The position numbers and the translations under genes are program-made. Positions 1-8,475 of a stretch of DNA of 64,000 nt are shown one piece after another. Below the pieces are notes generated by a model. It did no database searches, was not told the DNA's origin, and saw only the letters and a program-made list of their open reading frames with translations. This DNA comes from CAIOGI01 sp964561875 (GTDB taxonomy: Bacteria; Patescibacteriota; Minisyncoccia; Phycocordibacterales; PALSA-1337): contig CAZLQL010000002.1 of assembly GCA_964561875.1 (NCBI GenBank), forward strand, positions 1 to 64,000. Reading direction: 5' to 3'. The first letter of the stretch is position 1. Every line of letters starts with the position of its first letter.

Positions 1-1
1 A

Positions 2-304
2 TTAAAAACTATAATCTATATCCTTTAACTGTGAATCTAGATCTGCATTTAGTGTGTTTACATCATCTGCTTTTGAAGCATTTGCTGTAAGTGAAGAATT
101 GTCTTGTGAATTTGTTTGAGTATTTTGCATTGATTCAGTGCTTGTACCTATTTTTGCACCAACAAAATATATTATTGCAATGATAAGTGCTAGTACGACA
201 ATCAATATTCCAACAATTGGACCAACTCTCTTTTCCTTTTTTGGAGGCATAGATTGGTAATTCATACCATTTCCCATCTGATTATTATTTGTATTTGTAT
301 CCAT
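2..304 (-). CDS. Small single-pass membrane protein of unknown function
   Basis: A 100-residue protein. A polar, Asn/Gln/Met-rich N-terminus (about 1-27, ending in a Lys-rich PPKKEKR stretch) precedes one strongly hydrophobic segment (about 29-49). A Ser/Thr/Asn/Gln-rich tail of about 50 residues follows, probably extracellular. The stop codon sits at the very edge of the window but is present, so the gene is complete. It lies 19 bp downstream of the secreted coiled-coil gene on the same strand and is probably co-transcribed with it. No family is recognised; the function is unknown. Confidence 0.6.
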   Translation of the reverse strand: MDTNTNNNQMGNGMNYQSMPPKKEKRVGPIVGILIVVLALIIAIIYFVGAKIGTSTESMQNTQTNSQDNSSLTANASKADDVNTLNADLDSQLKDIDYSF

Positions 305-323
305 AATTTTATTTATTAATTAA

Positions 324-1034
324 TTAAATTGTTGATTTTGTTGTTGTAGCCTCCTTATCTCCTTCATTGCCCATAAGGTGTCCTATTGTAACTACTACCT
401 TTTTGAATGCATCACGAGCCTCCTTAACACTCTTTATTGCAGCATCACCCAAAACTCTAGGTTTTGACAAATCTACTTCTGAACTTGTGCTTGCTGTTGT
501 TGAACTTGCATTAAGTGGTTTCATTGAATCTAGAGCTATAACATCTGTTTTTGCTTTTGCTAGCTTGTCCTCAGCAATCTTTAGTAGAGATTTAACTTCT
601 GTTGTATCTGCTGTTGAACCAATTTTTTCGATTCTTGTCTTTATTCTTGAATCCACACCCTCAATATTTCTAATTGCCACGTTAAGCTCTTTTATTAGAG
701 CATTCTTTCTTATTTCAAATGCTCTTTCTTCCATCTTTTTCTTTATCTCTTCTTTTGCATTTTTCTTAAAAAGAGCTATGTTTCTAGTGGTAGAAGCATT
801 TTCTTCCATTCTTTCTTTTCTTCTTTCATCCATATTCTCTTTCATCTCTTCTCTCTTCTCATCCTTAATCTCCATTCTTTTTTCTTGTAACTTTTCATCA
901 CGAATAGCCTTTATCTCTTTTAGGGTAGGGCGTGGTGGTGTTGGGGTATTTTTTGTATCTTCAGCTTTTGTTATAAAAGGAGAAGATAGCAGGAACACTG
1001 AGGCTAACATAACTGCTACATATTTTTTTGACAT
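324..1034 (-). CDS. Secreted charged coiled-coil protein, unknown function
   Basis: A 236-residue protein with an N-terminal signal peptide (Lys-Lys, then a hydrophobic VAVMLASVFLLSS core, probable cleavage after TKA). A long, highly charged Lys/Glu/Arg helical region follows (about 38-170), with runs such as MKENMDERRKERMEEN that suggest a coiled coil. A Ser/Thr-rich linker and a further helical segment finish it. The shape suits an extracytoplasmic structural or cell-surface protein. No enzymatic motif is seen and the function is unknown. It lies upstream of the small membrane protein gene on the same strand. Confidence 0.6.
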   Translation of the reverse strand: MSKKYVAVMLASVFLLSSPFITKAEDTKNTPTPPRPTLKEIKAIRDEKLQEKRMEIKDEKREEMKENMDERRKERMEENASTTRNIALFKKNAKEEIKKKMEERAFEIRKNALIKELNVAIRNIEGVDSRIKTRIEKIGSTADTTEVKSLLKIAEDKLAKAKTDVIALDSMKPLNASSTTASTSSEVDLSKPRVLGDAAIKSVKEARDAFKKVVVTIGHLMGNEGDKEATTTKSTI

Positions 1035-1127
1035 TTTTTTATTTATTTAATTAATGAATACTAAAATAGACACTTTACCTGTAGTATTCGTGTCTATTAT
1101 AGCATATAGCAAAACTAGAAGTAGTAT

Positions 1128-1649
1128 TTATTTCTTAGTATTTTTATACATTTCCACACCTTCTGCAAAGACTTCCTGAGCTTTCTTTTTGTCACCAAAG
1201 TCTTTAACTAAAACTTCTTTTTTCTGTATTTTCTTATAAGTAGAGTAGAAGTGTTCTATTTCCTTTAGTGTATGTGTGTTTAGGTCTTTCAAATCCTTTA
1301 TATTTTCCCATCTTGGGTCATCTACAGGAACCGCTATTATTTTATCGTCTGTTTCTCCACTATCTAGCATTCCCATTACTGCGACAGGTCTAGCTTTTAC
1401 CAATATTCCTGGGAAAAGTGGATAAGTTGTAAGCAACACAACATCTAATGGATCTCCGTCATGCCATAGTGTTTGTGGCACAAAACCATAATCAAAAGGG
1501 AAGTCTTGTGATGTATGCATTACTCTGTCTAGTGATATTAGACCTGTTTTCTTGTCGATTTCATACTTATTTTTTGAACCCTTTGGGATTTCTACGATTA
1601 CATTTATTGAATCTGATTTTCCTGGCTCTATATCGTGTAATATATTCAT
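1128..1649 (-). CDS. ppa: Inorganic pyrophosphatase, family I
   Basis: A 173-residue cytoplasmic enzyme that hydrolyses pyrophosphate to phosphate and so drives biosynthetic reactions forward. The family I signature is clear: an early EIPKGSKNKYE stretch, FPFDYGFVPQT, and the metal-binding DGDPLDVVLL motif near residues 65-75, followed by GMLDSGETDDKIIAVP and DPRW. The length matches bacterial family I enzymes (about 170-180). It starts 23 bp after the nusA stop on the same strand and is probably co-transcribed with it. No Shine-Dalgarno sequence precedes the ATG. Confidence 0.95.
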   Translation of the reverse strand: MNILHDIEPGKSDSINVIVEIPKGSKNKYEIDKKTGLISLDRVMHTSQDFPFDYGFVPQTLWHDGDPLDVVLLTTYPLFPGILVKARPVAVMGMLDSGETDDKIIAVPVDDPRWENIKDLKDLNTHTLKEIEHFYSTYKKIQKKEVLVKDFGDKKKAQEVFAEGVEMYKNTKK

Positions 1650-1672
1650 GTTTATATTTTAATTTTTTAGTA

Positions 1673-2833
1673 TTATTCACTCTCCTTTTCCATATCTTCT
1701 GTTTGGTTTTTTGATATACCATCAGAACTTACAGCTTGTATATCTATCTTCCATCCAGTCAATTTTGCTGCTAAGCGTACATTCTGACCACCTTTTCCTA
1801 TTGCTAGTGATTGTTGATCTTCTGTAACTTTTACTACTGCTCTTGCTTCGTCTTTCAATAGTGTCATATCTACTATTCGTGCAGGAGACAGTGCTTCAGC
1901 TATAAACTTTGAAGGATCTTCATTCCATTCGATAATATCTATCTTTTCTCCACTTAGTTCGCTCATAACAGTTGAAACACGTACCCCTCTCTGTCCAACG
2001 AGTGATCCTATAGGATCTATATGGCTATCTTTTGAAGATACAGCAATCTTTGATCTTGATCCTGCTTCACGAGCTATAGCTTTTACTTCTACGGTACCTT
2101 GAGCTATTTCTGGCGCTTCAACTGCAAATAGCTTCTCTAGGAATTTTGGGTGTGAACGTGACAGTTTCAAAAGAATACCTTTTGGTGTTTCTTCAACTGC
2201 ATATAGGTATGCTCTAACTCTCTCTCCTTGTTTGTAGTGTTCACTTGGTATTTGCTCCTCATAAGGTATTACTCCTAGTGCTCTACCCATGTCTATAAAT
2301 AATGTACCTCTTTCTATTCTTTGAACTGTACCAGACACAATCTCTCCTTCTTTTTGGCCGTATTCTGTCATTACTGAAGTTTTTTCTGCTTCTCTAATCT
2401 TTTGAATTATGACTTGTTTTGCTGTTTGAGCCGCAATTCTTCCGTAGTTATCCTTAGTTTCCAGAGGGAATACTATTTCATCGTCTACTTTTGCGTCTTT
2501 TTTAATTCTTTTTGCATCATTTAGCAATATATGGTGTTCTGGGTTGTATCTTACGCGTATATTCTCTTCATCTATAGTCTTTAGATCTTGTTCATCCTCT
2601 TCGTCTTCCATAATAACCTTTGATTCATCAACTACTATTTTCACCTGATAAAACTCTGCTTTACCAGTGTTTTTATCGAAAATAGCCCTAACAATCTGGC
2701 CTTTTTTACCATATTCTTTCTTATACGCCATAGCCAAAGCTAGTTCTATAGCTTCGAGCATCTTATCCTTTGGAATACCGCGCTCTTCTTCTAGTTGTTC
2801 TAGAACAGAGTTTATTACTTTTAAATCAACCAT
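1673..2833 (-). CDS. nusA: Transcription termination/antitermination factor NusA
   Basis: A 386-residue RNA-polymerase-binding factor that modulates pausing, termination and antitermination. The N-terminal NusA domain covers about 1-130. An S1 domain follows (GEIVSGTVQRIERGTLFIDMG, about 145-210), then two KH domains (GSLVGQRGVRVSTVMSEL and IGKGGQNVRLAAKLTGW). The protein ends soon after KH2 in a short acidic tail, so it lacks the C-terminal acidic repeats found in enterobacteria, as in most other bacteria. The upstream region on this strand holds a hairpin terminator and then the assembly gap, so its promoter is not clearly visible. Confidence 0.95.
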   Translation of the reverse strand: MVDLKVINSVLEQLEEERGIPKDKMLEAIELALAMAYKKEYGKKGQIVRAIFDKNTGKAEFYQVKIVVDESKVIMEDEEDEQDLKTIDEENIRVRYNPEHHILLNDAKRIKKDAKVDDEIVFPLETKDNYGRIAAQTAKQVIIQKIREAEKTSVMTEYGQKEGEIVSGTVQRIERGTLFIDMGRALGVIPYEEQIPSEHYKQGERVRAYLYAVEETPKGILLKLSRSHPKFLEKLFAVEAPEIAQGTVEVKAIAREAGSRSKIAVSSKDSHIDPIGSLVGQRGVRVSTVMSELSGEKIDIIEWNEDPSKFIAEALSPARIVDMTLLKDEARAVVKVTEDQQSLAIGKGGQNVRLAAKLTGWKIDIQAVSSDGISKNQTEDMEKESE

Positions 2834-2857
2834 ATATTTAATTTTATTAACCTTTTA

Positions 2858-2884
2858 TAAAAAATGTCCGCCTGGGAAGGCGAA
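2858..2884 (-). terminator. Intrinsic terminator upstream of nusA
   Basis: On the minus strand CGCCT/AGGCG (2869-2882, 4-base loop) is followed within three bases by six T. It lies between the gap and nusA, so it would end transcripts coming out of the missing sequence. Confidence 0.55.
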
Positions 2885-2892
2885 CTACTTAT

Positions 2893-2992
2893 NNNNNNNN
2901 NNNNNNNNNNNNNNNNNNNNNNNNNNNNNNNNNNNNNNNNNNNNNNNNNNNNNNNNNNNNNNNNNNNNNNNNNNNNNNNNNNNNNNNNNNNN
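2893..2992. other. Scaffold gap (100 N)
   Basis: Exactly 100 consecutive N, the usual placeholder for a gap of unknown size. The relative order of nusA and the pilus operon rests on scaffolding only. Confidence 0.99.
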
Positions 2993-3051
2993 TGTTTTTT
3001 ATTTCTGTAAATTTTGTGGAAATTTTGCTAGGTGATTATTTGTAGTACTGA

Positions 3052-3057
3052 TATAAT
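3052..3057 (+). promoter_or_regulatory. Extended -10 promoter element of pilB
   Basis: TGATATAAT is an extended -10 box whose TATAAT ends six bases before the pilB ATG. The predicted start site falls at or beside the start codon, so the mRNA would be nearly or fully leaderless. No good -35 is seen. Confidence 0.5.
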
Positions 3058-3063
3058 AATATT

Positions 3064-4815
3064 ATGTTCGTTCCAGAGTTACAGCTCAATAAGTTTATTC
3101 TAGATTCAAATCTAGTTTCTCGTGCAGATCTCGATAAGGCTACAGAAGAGGCAGAAGAAAAGGGGGTAAAGACAACAGAAATTTTAGTAAATTCAGGAAA
3201 AATAACCGAGGATAATCTAAGAAGAATGCAAGCCTATGTTCTGGGTATACCATTCGTTGATTTGAAATCTAGGAAAATTCCTTTTGAAACCCTATCTATG
3301 ATTCCTGAACCTGTTGCTAGGAATCACAATATTGTTGCATTTAAAAAAACTGATGAGACATTGGAGGTTGCTATGCTTGATGTTGATGATCTATCAGCAA
3401 TAGATTTTGTAAAAAAGAAGGTTAAATTGAAGATTCTTTCTAGACTTACCGATGCAGAATCTTTAAAAAGTGCTATTGTTCAATACCAAAAGAGTTTGAA
3501 AGCAGAATTCGGAGATATTATCCAAAAGGAATCTGCTACATTAAAAACTATTGCTGAAGAAACTGGAAATGATGGGGCAAGTGAAGAAGATTTAAAGAAA
3601 ATCGCTGAAAATCTACCAGTTGTTCGTATTGTAGATACACTTTTAAAGCATGCAATTATCCAGGATGCTTCAGATATACATATTGAACCTATGGAAGCAG
3701 AATTGCTTGTGAGATATAGAATAGACGGTCTATTGCGCGATGCTATGGTACTACCAAAACATGCAGAACCATCGATAACTGCACGTATAAAAGTTTTGTC
3801 TAACCTTAAACTAGATGAAAAGAGATTACCACAAGACGGTAGATTTAAGGTTGATATGAATAATGAAAAAGTGTCTTTCCGTGTATCTGTACTTCCTACA
3901 TATTATGGTGAAAAAACAGTAATGCGTCTCTTGAGAGAAAATGTTTCGGGTTTTACATTGGAGCATTTGGGATTTCATGGGGAAGGACTTGATAGAATCC
4001 ATGATGCTACAAAGCAGTCTACTGGAATGATTCTTACAACTGGTCCGACTGGTTCTGGAAAAACTACTACTCTATATACTGTTTTGGATATTCTAAATAC
4101 ACCTGATGTAAATATTTCTACAATTGAAGATCCTGTAGAGTATCAAATGAAAAGAATAAATCAGACACAGGTAAATTCTGATATAGGTTTTACTTTTGCT
4201 TCAGGACTAAGAACTCTAGTTCGTCAGGATCCAGATATCATAATGGTGGGAGAGATAAGAGATAATGAAACAGCTTCTCTTGCAGTAAATGCGTCTTTGA
4301 CTGGACACTTGGTATTGTCTACGTTACACACAAACAGCGCGGCTGGAGCAGTGCCTAGACTCATGGATATGAAAATCGAACCATTTCTTCTTGTATCAAC
4401 AATAAATGTGATTATTGCACAAAGACTTGTAAGAAAACTTTCAGAAAATAAAGAGAAACATATATTAACAAAAGCCGAATTGGCTAGTTTGGAAAAAGTA
4501 GTTGATTTGAAAAGGGTATTAGAGACTTTAAAAGCAGAAAAAATAGTAAAACCTAGTGATACTTGGGATAAGATAAATTTTTGGAGACCAGTTCCATCAA
4601 AGGATGATGATGGATACAAGAGCAGAGTTGGTATACATGAAGTTTTGAAAGTTACACCAGGGGTAAAAGAAATAATCATGCGTGGTGGTACTGCTTCACA
4701 GATAGAAGAACAAGCAAAGAAAGAGGGAATGATAACTATGATAGAAGATGGAATATTCAAAGCGGTTCAGGGTCAAACTACTATAGAAGAAGTTCTAAGA
4801 GTTATTTCTGAATAA
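3064..4815 (+). CDS. pilB: Type IV pilus assembly ATPase PilB/GspE family
   Basis: A 583-residue cytoplasmic hexameric ATPase that powers pilin extraction and pilus extension. An N-terminal MshEN/T2SSE_N-like domain (about 1-150) precedes the GspE ATPase core. The core has Walker A GPTGSGKTTT (about 325-334), an Asp-box IEDPVEYQ, Walker B DPDIIMVGEIRD (about 387-398) and a His-box STLHTNSA. The protein contains no cysteine, so the tetracysteine zinc motif common in PilB/GspE is missing from the C-terminal region where it should be. It heads an operon with pilC and three prepilin-like genes. Confidence 0.93.
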   Translation: MFVPELQLNKFILDSNLVSRADLDKATEEAEEKGVKTTEILVNSGKITEDNLRRMQAYVLGIPFVDLKSRKIPFETLSMIPEPVARNHNIVAFKKTDETLEVAMLDVDDLSAIDFVKKKVKLKILSRLTDAESLKSAIVQYQKSLKAEFGDIIQKESATLKTIAEETGNDGASEEDLKKIAENLPVVRIVDTLLKHAIIQDASDIHIEPMEAELLVRYRIDGLLRDAMVLPKHAEPSITARIKVLSNLKLDEKRLPQDGRFKVDMNNEKVSFRVSVLPTYYGEKTVMRLLRENVSGFTLEHLGFHGEGLDRIHDATKQSTGMILTTGPTGSGKTTTLYTVLDILNTPDVNISTIEDPVEYQMKRINQTQVNSDIGFTFASGLRTLVRQDPDIIMVGEIRDNETASLAVNASLTGHLVLSTLHTNSAAGAVPRLMDMKIEPFLLVSTINVIIAQRLVRKLSENKEKHILTKAELASLEKVVDLKRVLETLKAEKIVKPSDTWDKINFWRPVPSKDDDGYKSRVGIHEVLKVTPGVKEIIMRGGTASQIEEQAKKEGMITMIEDGIFKAVQGQTTIEEVLRVISE

Positions 4816-4821
4816 AATATT

Positions 4822-6033
4822 ATGTCGCATTTTATATACAAAGCTCGAAAGAGTAGTGGTGAAATATATAAAGGTGAGCGTGATGCAAAAGATAGATTTG
4901 AGCTCTACAAAATGTTGAAAGATTCTGGTGAAGTCGCGATAAATGTATATCAAAAAGGAAAGGGATTAAACTTTAATATCGATATACCGTTTTTTAATTC
5001 AATAAAAATGATTGAGAAGATAAACTTCTCAAGAAATCTAGGATCAATGATATCTGCCGGTCTTTCTATGTCCAGAGCACTATCTGTTATGGAGGGTCAG
5101 GGTAAAAATAAAAGGGTTAAAAGTATAATTGGTAAATTGAGAGATGAGGTAAATAGTGGAAAGACACTGAGTGAATCTATGGAGTTATTTAAAAATATGT
5201 TTTCACCACTAGTTATATCAATGGTTAGATCTGGAGAGCAGAGTGGTATGCTTTCTGAAGCATTAAGAGTTGTGTCTACACAAATGGAAAAGAATTATAC
5301 TTTGCAAAAGAGGGTAAAGGGAGCTCTTATGTATCCATCCGTAATACTTCTAGCTATGGTAATTATTGCAATTATAATGGTTACTTATGTTGTTCCTTCT
5401 CTCATGAAAACTTTTGCAGATCTAAATCTTGCTCTGCCAGCCTCGACAAAGTTTGTTCTTTTTGTAAGTAATATGGCACAAAATAATGGTTTATTTATAT
5501 TGCTAATTTTGATTGCTATATCAGGTATCGTATATATGTGGGCAAGAAGGGAAAATGGAAAAAAGGTTATACACTATATAGTACTGAAGATTCCACTTGT
5601 AGGTAATCTTATAAAAGAGGTAAATAGTGCTAGAACGGCTAGATCACTTTCTTCACTGATTGGTTCTGGAGTAGATGTGCTTGAAGCTTTGAGAATTACA
5701 AGAGATATAGTTCAAAATGTTCATTATAAGAAAGTAATAGCAAGGTCTGTAGATGAGGTAGAAAAAGGGGAACCCATATCAAAAGTATTTCATGAAAATG
5801 ATAATCTATACCCACTATTTTTTAGTGAAATGATAGCTGTAGGTGAAGAGACTGGTAAAATCGGAGAAATGCTTATGGGGGTTGCTACATATTATGAAGA
5901 AGATGTAGATCAAAAGACAAAAGATATGTCTACTGTTATAGAGCCTTTCCTTATGATTATAATTGCTGTAGGTGTAGGATTCTTTGCTATAGCGATGATA
6001 TCTCCTATGTATTCTCTAGTAAATATTATATAA
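4822..6033 (+). CDS. pilC: Type IV pilus inner-membrane platform protein PilC/GspF family
   Basis: A 403-residue polytopic membrane protein. It has two tandem T2SSF domains (about 60-190 and 265-395). Hydrophobic spans lie near 170-195, 220-240 and 370-400. Conserved features include FSRNLGSMISAGLSMSRAL and the second-copy SARTARSLSSLIGSGVDVLEAL, and GEQSG/GEETGKIGEML pairs. It forms the platform on which PilB acts. It begins 6 bp after pilB and abuts the next gene with no gap, so the operon is tight. Confidence 0.93.
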   Translation: MSHFIYKARKSSGEIYKGERDAKDRFELYKMLKDSGEVAINVYQKGKGLNFNIDIPFFNSIKMIEKINFSRNLGSMISAGLSMSRALSVMEGQGKNKRVKSIIGKLRDEVNSGKTLSESMELFKNMFSPLVISMVRSGEQSGMLSEALRVVSTQMEKNYTLQKRVKGALMYPSVILLAMVIIAIIMVTYVVPSLMKTFADLNLALPASTKFVLFVSNMAQNNGLFILLILIAISGIVYMWARRENGKKVIHYIVLKIPLVGNLIKEVNSARTARSLSSLIGSGVDVLEALRITRDIVQNVHYKKVIARSVDEVEKGEPISKVFHENDNLYPLFFSEMIAVGEETGKIGEMLMGVATYYEEDVDQKTKDMSTVIEPFLMIIIAVGVGFFAIAMISPMYSLVNII

Positions 6034-7851
6034 ATGTTTTTTAAATCATTTAAAAGATTTTTAAATTTAGAAGATAAAAAAGGTTTTACTCTAATAGAAA
6101 CCCTAGTTGGTACAGCTGTATTTCTTGTGGTTGCTACAGCTGTATATCAAGCTTATGTGAGTGTTTTTACTATAACTAGTGCAACTCAATATAAGATACT
6201 AGGATTAAATCTGGCAAATGAACAGTTTGAAATAATTAGAAATTTACCATATTCGGATGTTGGTGAAGTGTCTGGTATACCAAATGGAAAAGTTCCACAT
6301 GTTCAGCAATTTGTACGTGGCGGTATAACTTTCACTGTCACCACAACTATTAGAAATGTTGATCTTCCATTTGATGGAACAATAGATGGTACCCCAGATG
6401 ATCTATCGCCAGCGGATAATAAGCTAATAGAGGTAGAAATAAGTTGTAGTACTTGTAGAGGTATGCAACCTATAACTCTTACAACCACGGTTGCTCCTAA
6501 AAATCTAGAAACAGCTTCAACAAATGGTGCATTATTTATAAAAGTTTTTGATGCAAATGGTAAACCTGTTTCTGATGCAAATATTCATGTTGTAAATAGT
6601 AAAGTTACACCAAATATTATTATAGATGATGTTACAGATGTAAATGGTATGTTGGCTATAGTAGATGCTCCACCAGGATTGGAAGCATACGCTATCACTG
6701 TTTCTAAAAATGGATATTCTACCGATAGAACATATGCTACAAGCTCGAGTAATATAAATCCTACAAAACCAAATGCAACTGTTATTGTTCAACAAGTGAC
6801 TCAAGTTAGTTTCTCGATAGATAAAGTTTCAAATTTAACAATAAAAAGTGTTGGTCCAACATGCGAGAGTATTCCAAGTTTTGATTTTAATATTGTTGGA
6901 TCAAAAACCATAGGTGTAAATATCCCTAAATTTAATTTAACAACACTGACGAATAGTTCAGGAATTTATAATAACAATTCCATAGAGTGGGATTCATATA
7001 ATATAACTGGATTGGACACTGTATATGAAATAATTGGTTTAAATCCTTTAAATCCAAACAATATTTCCCCGGATAGTACAGAAGAGGTTATGGTGATAGC
7101 ACAAACAAAACAACCAAATAGTCTTTTGGTTACTGTAAAAGATAGCTCAACTGGTTTGCCTATAACTGGAGCTACTGTAAGACTTTATAAAGAAGAGAGT
7201 TATTCTGAGACAAAAACAACCGATAGGGGGTATAAAAATCAAACAGATTGGTCTGAAGGTGGGGGACAGGCTTTGTTTACTGATTTAAAAAAGTTTTTTT
7301 ATAATGATGGCAATATAGATATAGCGTCACCGCAAGGAGAATTGAAGTTACTCGTATCTTCCAGTACATATCCATCAAGTGGGTATATAGAGTCATCTAC
7401 CATAGATACTGGTTCACCAAGTAATTTTTATAAAATAGTTCTATCTCCAACTGATCAGCCTTTGGCTACTGGTTCTACAAGTGTAAAAGTTCAAATTGCT
7501 ACAAATACAGAATTGAATGCTTCTACGACTTGGAATTATATTGGTCCAGATGGTACGAATTCTAGTTTTTATACAGTAAATAACAATACTATAAGCTCAG
7601 TTCATAATGGTGGAAGGTATATAAGATATAAATTGATATTATCAACTGAAAATAACACTGTAACTCCTAGTGTTTCTGATATATCTATTACTTTTACATC
7701 TGATTGTACACCTCCTGGTCAGGTTATATTTAATAATCTGGCTAATGGGACCTATAGTATAGAGGTTTCGAAAACTGATTACTCATCTTATAATTCTAAT
7801 GTAAGTATATCTACAGATTGGCAAGAAAAAACAGTAACACTTTCACCATAA
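6034..7851 (+). CDS. Large prepilin-like protein with carboxypeptidase-regulatory-like repeats
   Basis: A 605-residue protein with a type III signal sequence: a short basic leader, then KKGFTLIETLVG with cleavage expected after Gly and Glu at mature position 5, followed by a hydrophobic helix (about 20-42). The long extracellular part contains at least two carboxypeptidase-regulatory-like (Ig-fold) segments, one starting GALFIKVFDANGKPVSDANI (about 168-245) and one starting LLVTVKDSSTGLPITGATV (about 365-430), plus a C-terminal beta-rich domain. This is far larger than a major pilin, so a minor pilin or tip adhesin is more likely. Its ATG directly follows the pilC stop. Confidence 0.75.
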   Translation: MFFKSFKRFLNLEDKKGFTLIETLVGTAVFLVVATAVYQAYVSVFTITSATQYKILGLNLANEQFEIIRNLPYSDVGEVSGIPNGKVPHVQQFVRGGITFTVTTTIRNVDLPFDGTIDGTPDDLSPADNKLIEVEISCSTCRGMQPITLTTTVAPKNLETASTNGALFIKVFDANGKPVSDANIHVVNSKVTPNIIIDDVTDVNGMLAIVDAPPGLEAYAITVSKNGYSTDRTYATSSSNINPTKPNATVIVQQVTQVSFSIDKVSNLTIKSVGPTCESIPSFDFNIVGSKTIGVNIPKFNLTTLTNSSGIYNNNSIEWDSYNITGLDTVYEIIGLNPLNPNNISPDSTEEVMVIAQTKQPNSLLVTVKDSSTGLPITGATVRLYKEESYSETKTTDRGYKNQTDWSEGGGQALFTDLKKFFYNDGNIDIASPQGELKLLVSSSTYPSSGYIESSTIDTGSPSNFYKIVLSPTDQPLATGSTSVKVQIATNTELNASTTWNYIGPDGTNSSFYTVNNNTISSVHNGGRYIRYKLILSTENNTVTPSVSDISITFTSDCTPPGQVIFNNLANGTYSIEVSKTDYSSYNSNVSISTDWQEKTVTLSP

Positions 7852-7863
7852 AGCAATATTTTA

Positions 7864-8475
7864 ATGAAAAAAAATTTTAAAAATGGATTTACAATAACAG
7901 AATTATTAGTTTCTATTGCAATAATAGCAATAGTCATGGTTGCGGTAAGTACCTTTCAAGTAAATGTTGTAAAATTTAATAAATATACAAAGGATGTATT
8001 AGAAAGTTCTCAAGATGCAAAAACAATACTTAGAGTTATGGTAAAAGAGATGAGATCTATAACTCCAAGTAACAATGGCTCATATCCTATAGTTTCAGCT
8101 GGTACAAGCACTCTTACATTCTACAGTGATATAAATGATGATGGTTTAGTAGATCAAGTAAGGTATTTCTTATCTACAACTACCCTGAAGAAGGGAGTTA
8201 TTATTCCTTCTGGATCACCACTTACATACAATCCTTCAAATGAGAAGTTTTCATTCTTGGCTTACAATATAAAAAATGGAACATCAACAGCTTTGTTTGA
8301 ATACTACGATACAAACTATGCCGGAACATCTACACCACTTTCATATCCACTAAACACTACTGCAGTTAGGCTTGTACGTATAAATTTACTTATTGATGCA
8401 GACCCCAACCGTTCTCCAGTTCCTAGACTCTATACATCAACAGCAACACTTAGAAATTTAAAAGATAATCTATGA
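7864..8475 (+). CDS. Prepilin-like protein (type IV pilin N-terminal methylation motif)
   Basis: A 203-residue protein with a clear prepilin leader: KNGFTITELLVSIAIIAIVMVAV, basic residues then Gly-Phe with Glu at mature position 5, leading into a hydrophobic helix (about 8-30). The remaining 170 residues are a beta-rich extracellular domain resembling PilW/GspJ minor pseudopilins, but the subclass cannot be assigned from sequence alone. The stop overlaps the ATG of the next gene by 4 bp, which suggests translational coupling. Confidence 0.8.
   Translation: MKKNFKNGFTITELLVSIAIIAIVMVAVSTFQVNVVKFNKYTKDVLESSQDAKTILRVMVKEMRSITPSNNGSYPIVSAGTSTLTFYSDINDDGLVDQVRYFLSTTTLKKGVIIPSGSPLTYNPSNEKFSFLAYNIKNGTSTALFEYYDTNYAGTSTPLSYPLNTTAVRLVRINLLIDADPNRSPVPRLYTSTATLRNLKDNL

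Noticed and set aside
367..1050. 227-codon frame opposite the secreted coiled-coil gene
   Set aside because: Phe/Ser/Ile-rich antisense shadow of a Lys/Glu-rich gene on the other strand.
2893..2992. Treating the N run as a real low-complexity feature
   Set aside because: Exactly 100 N is a scaffold placeholder.
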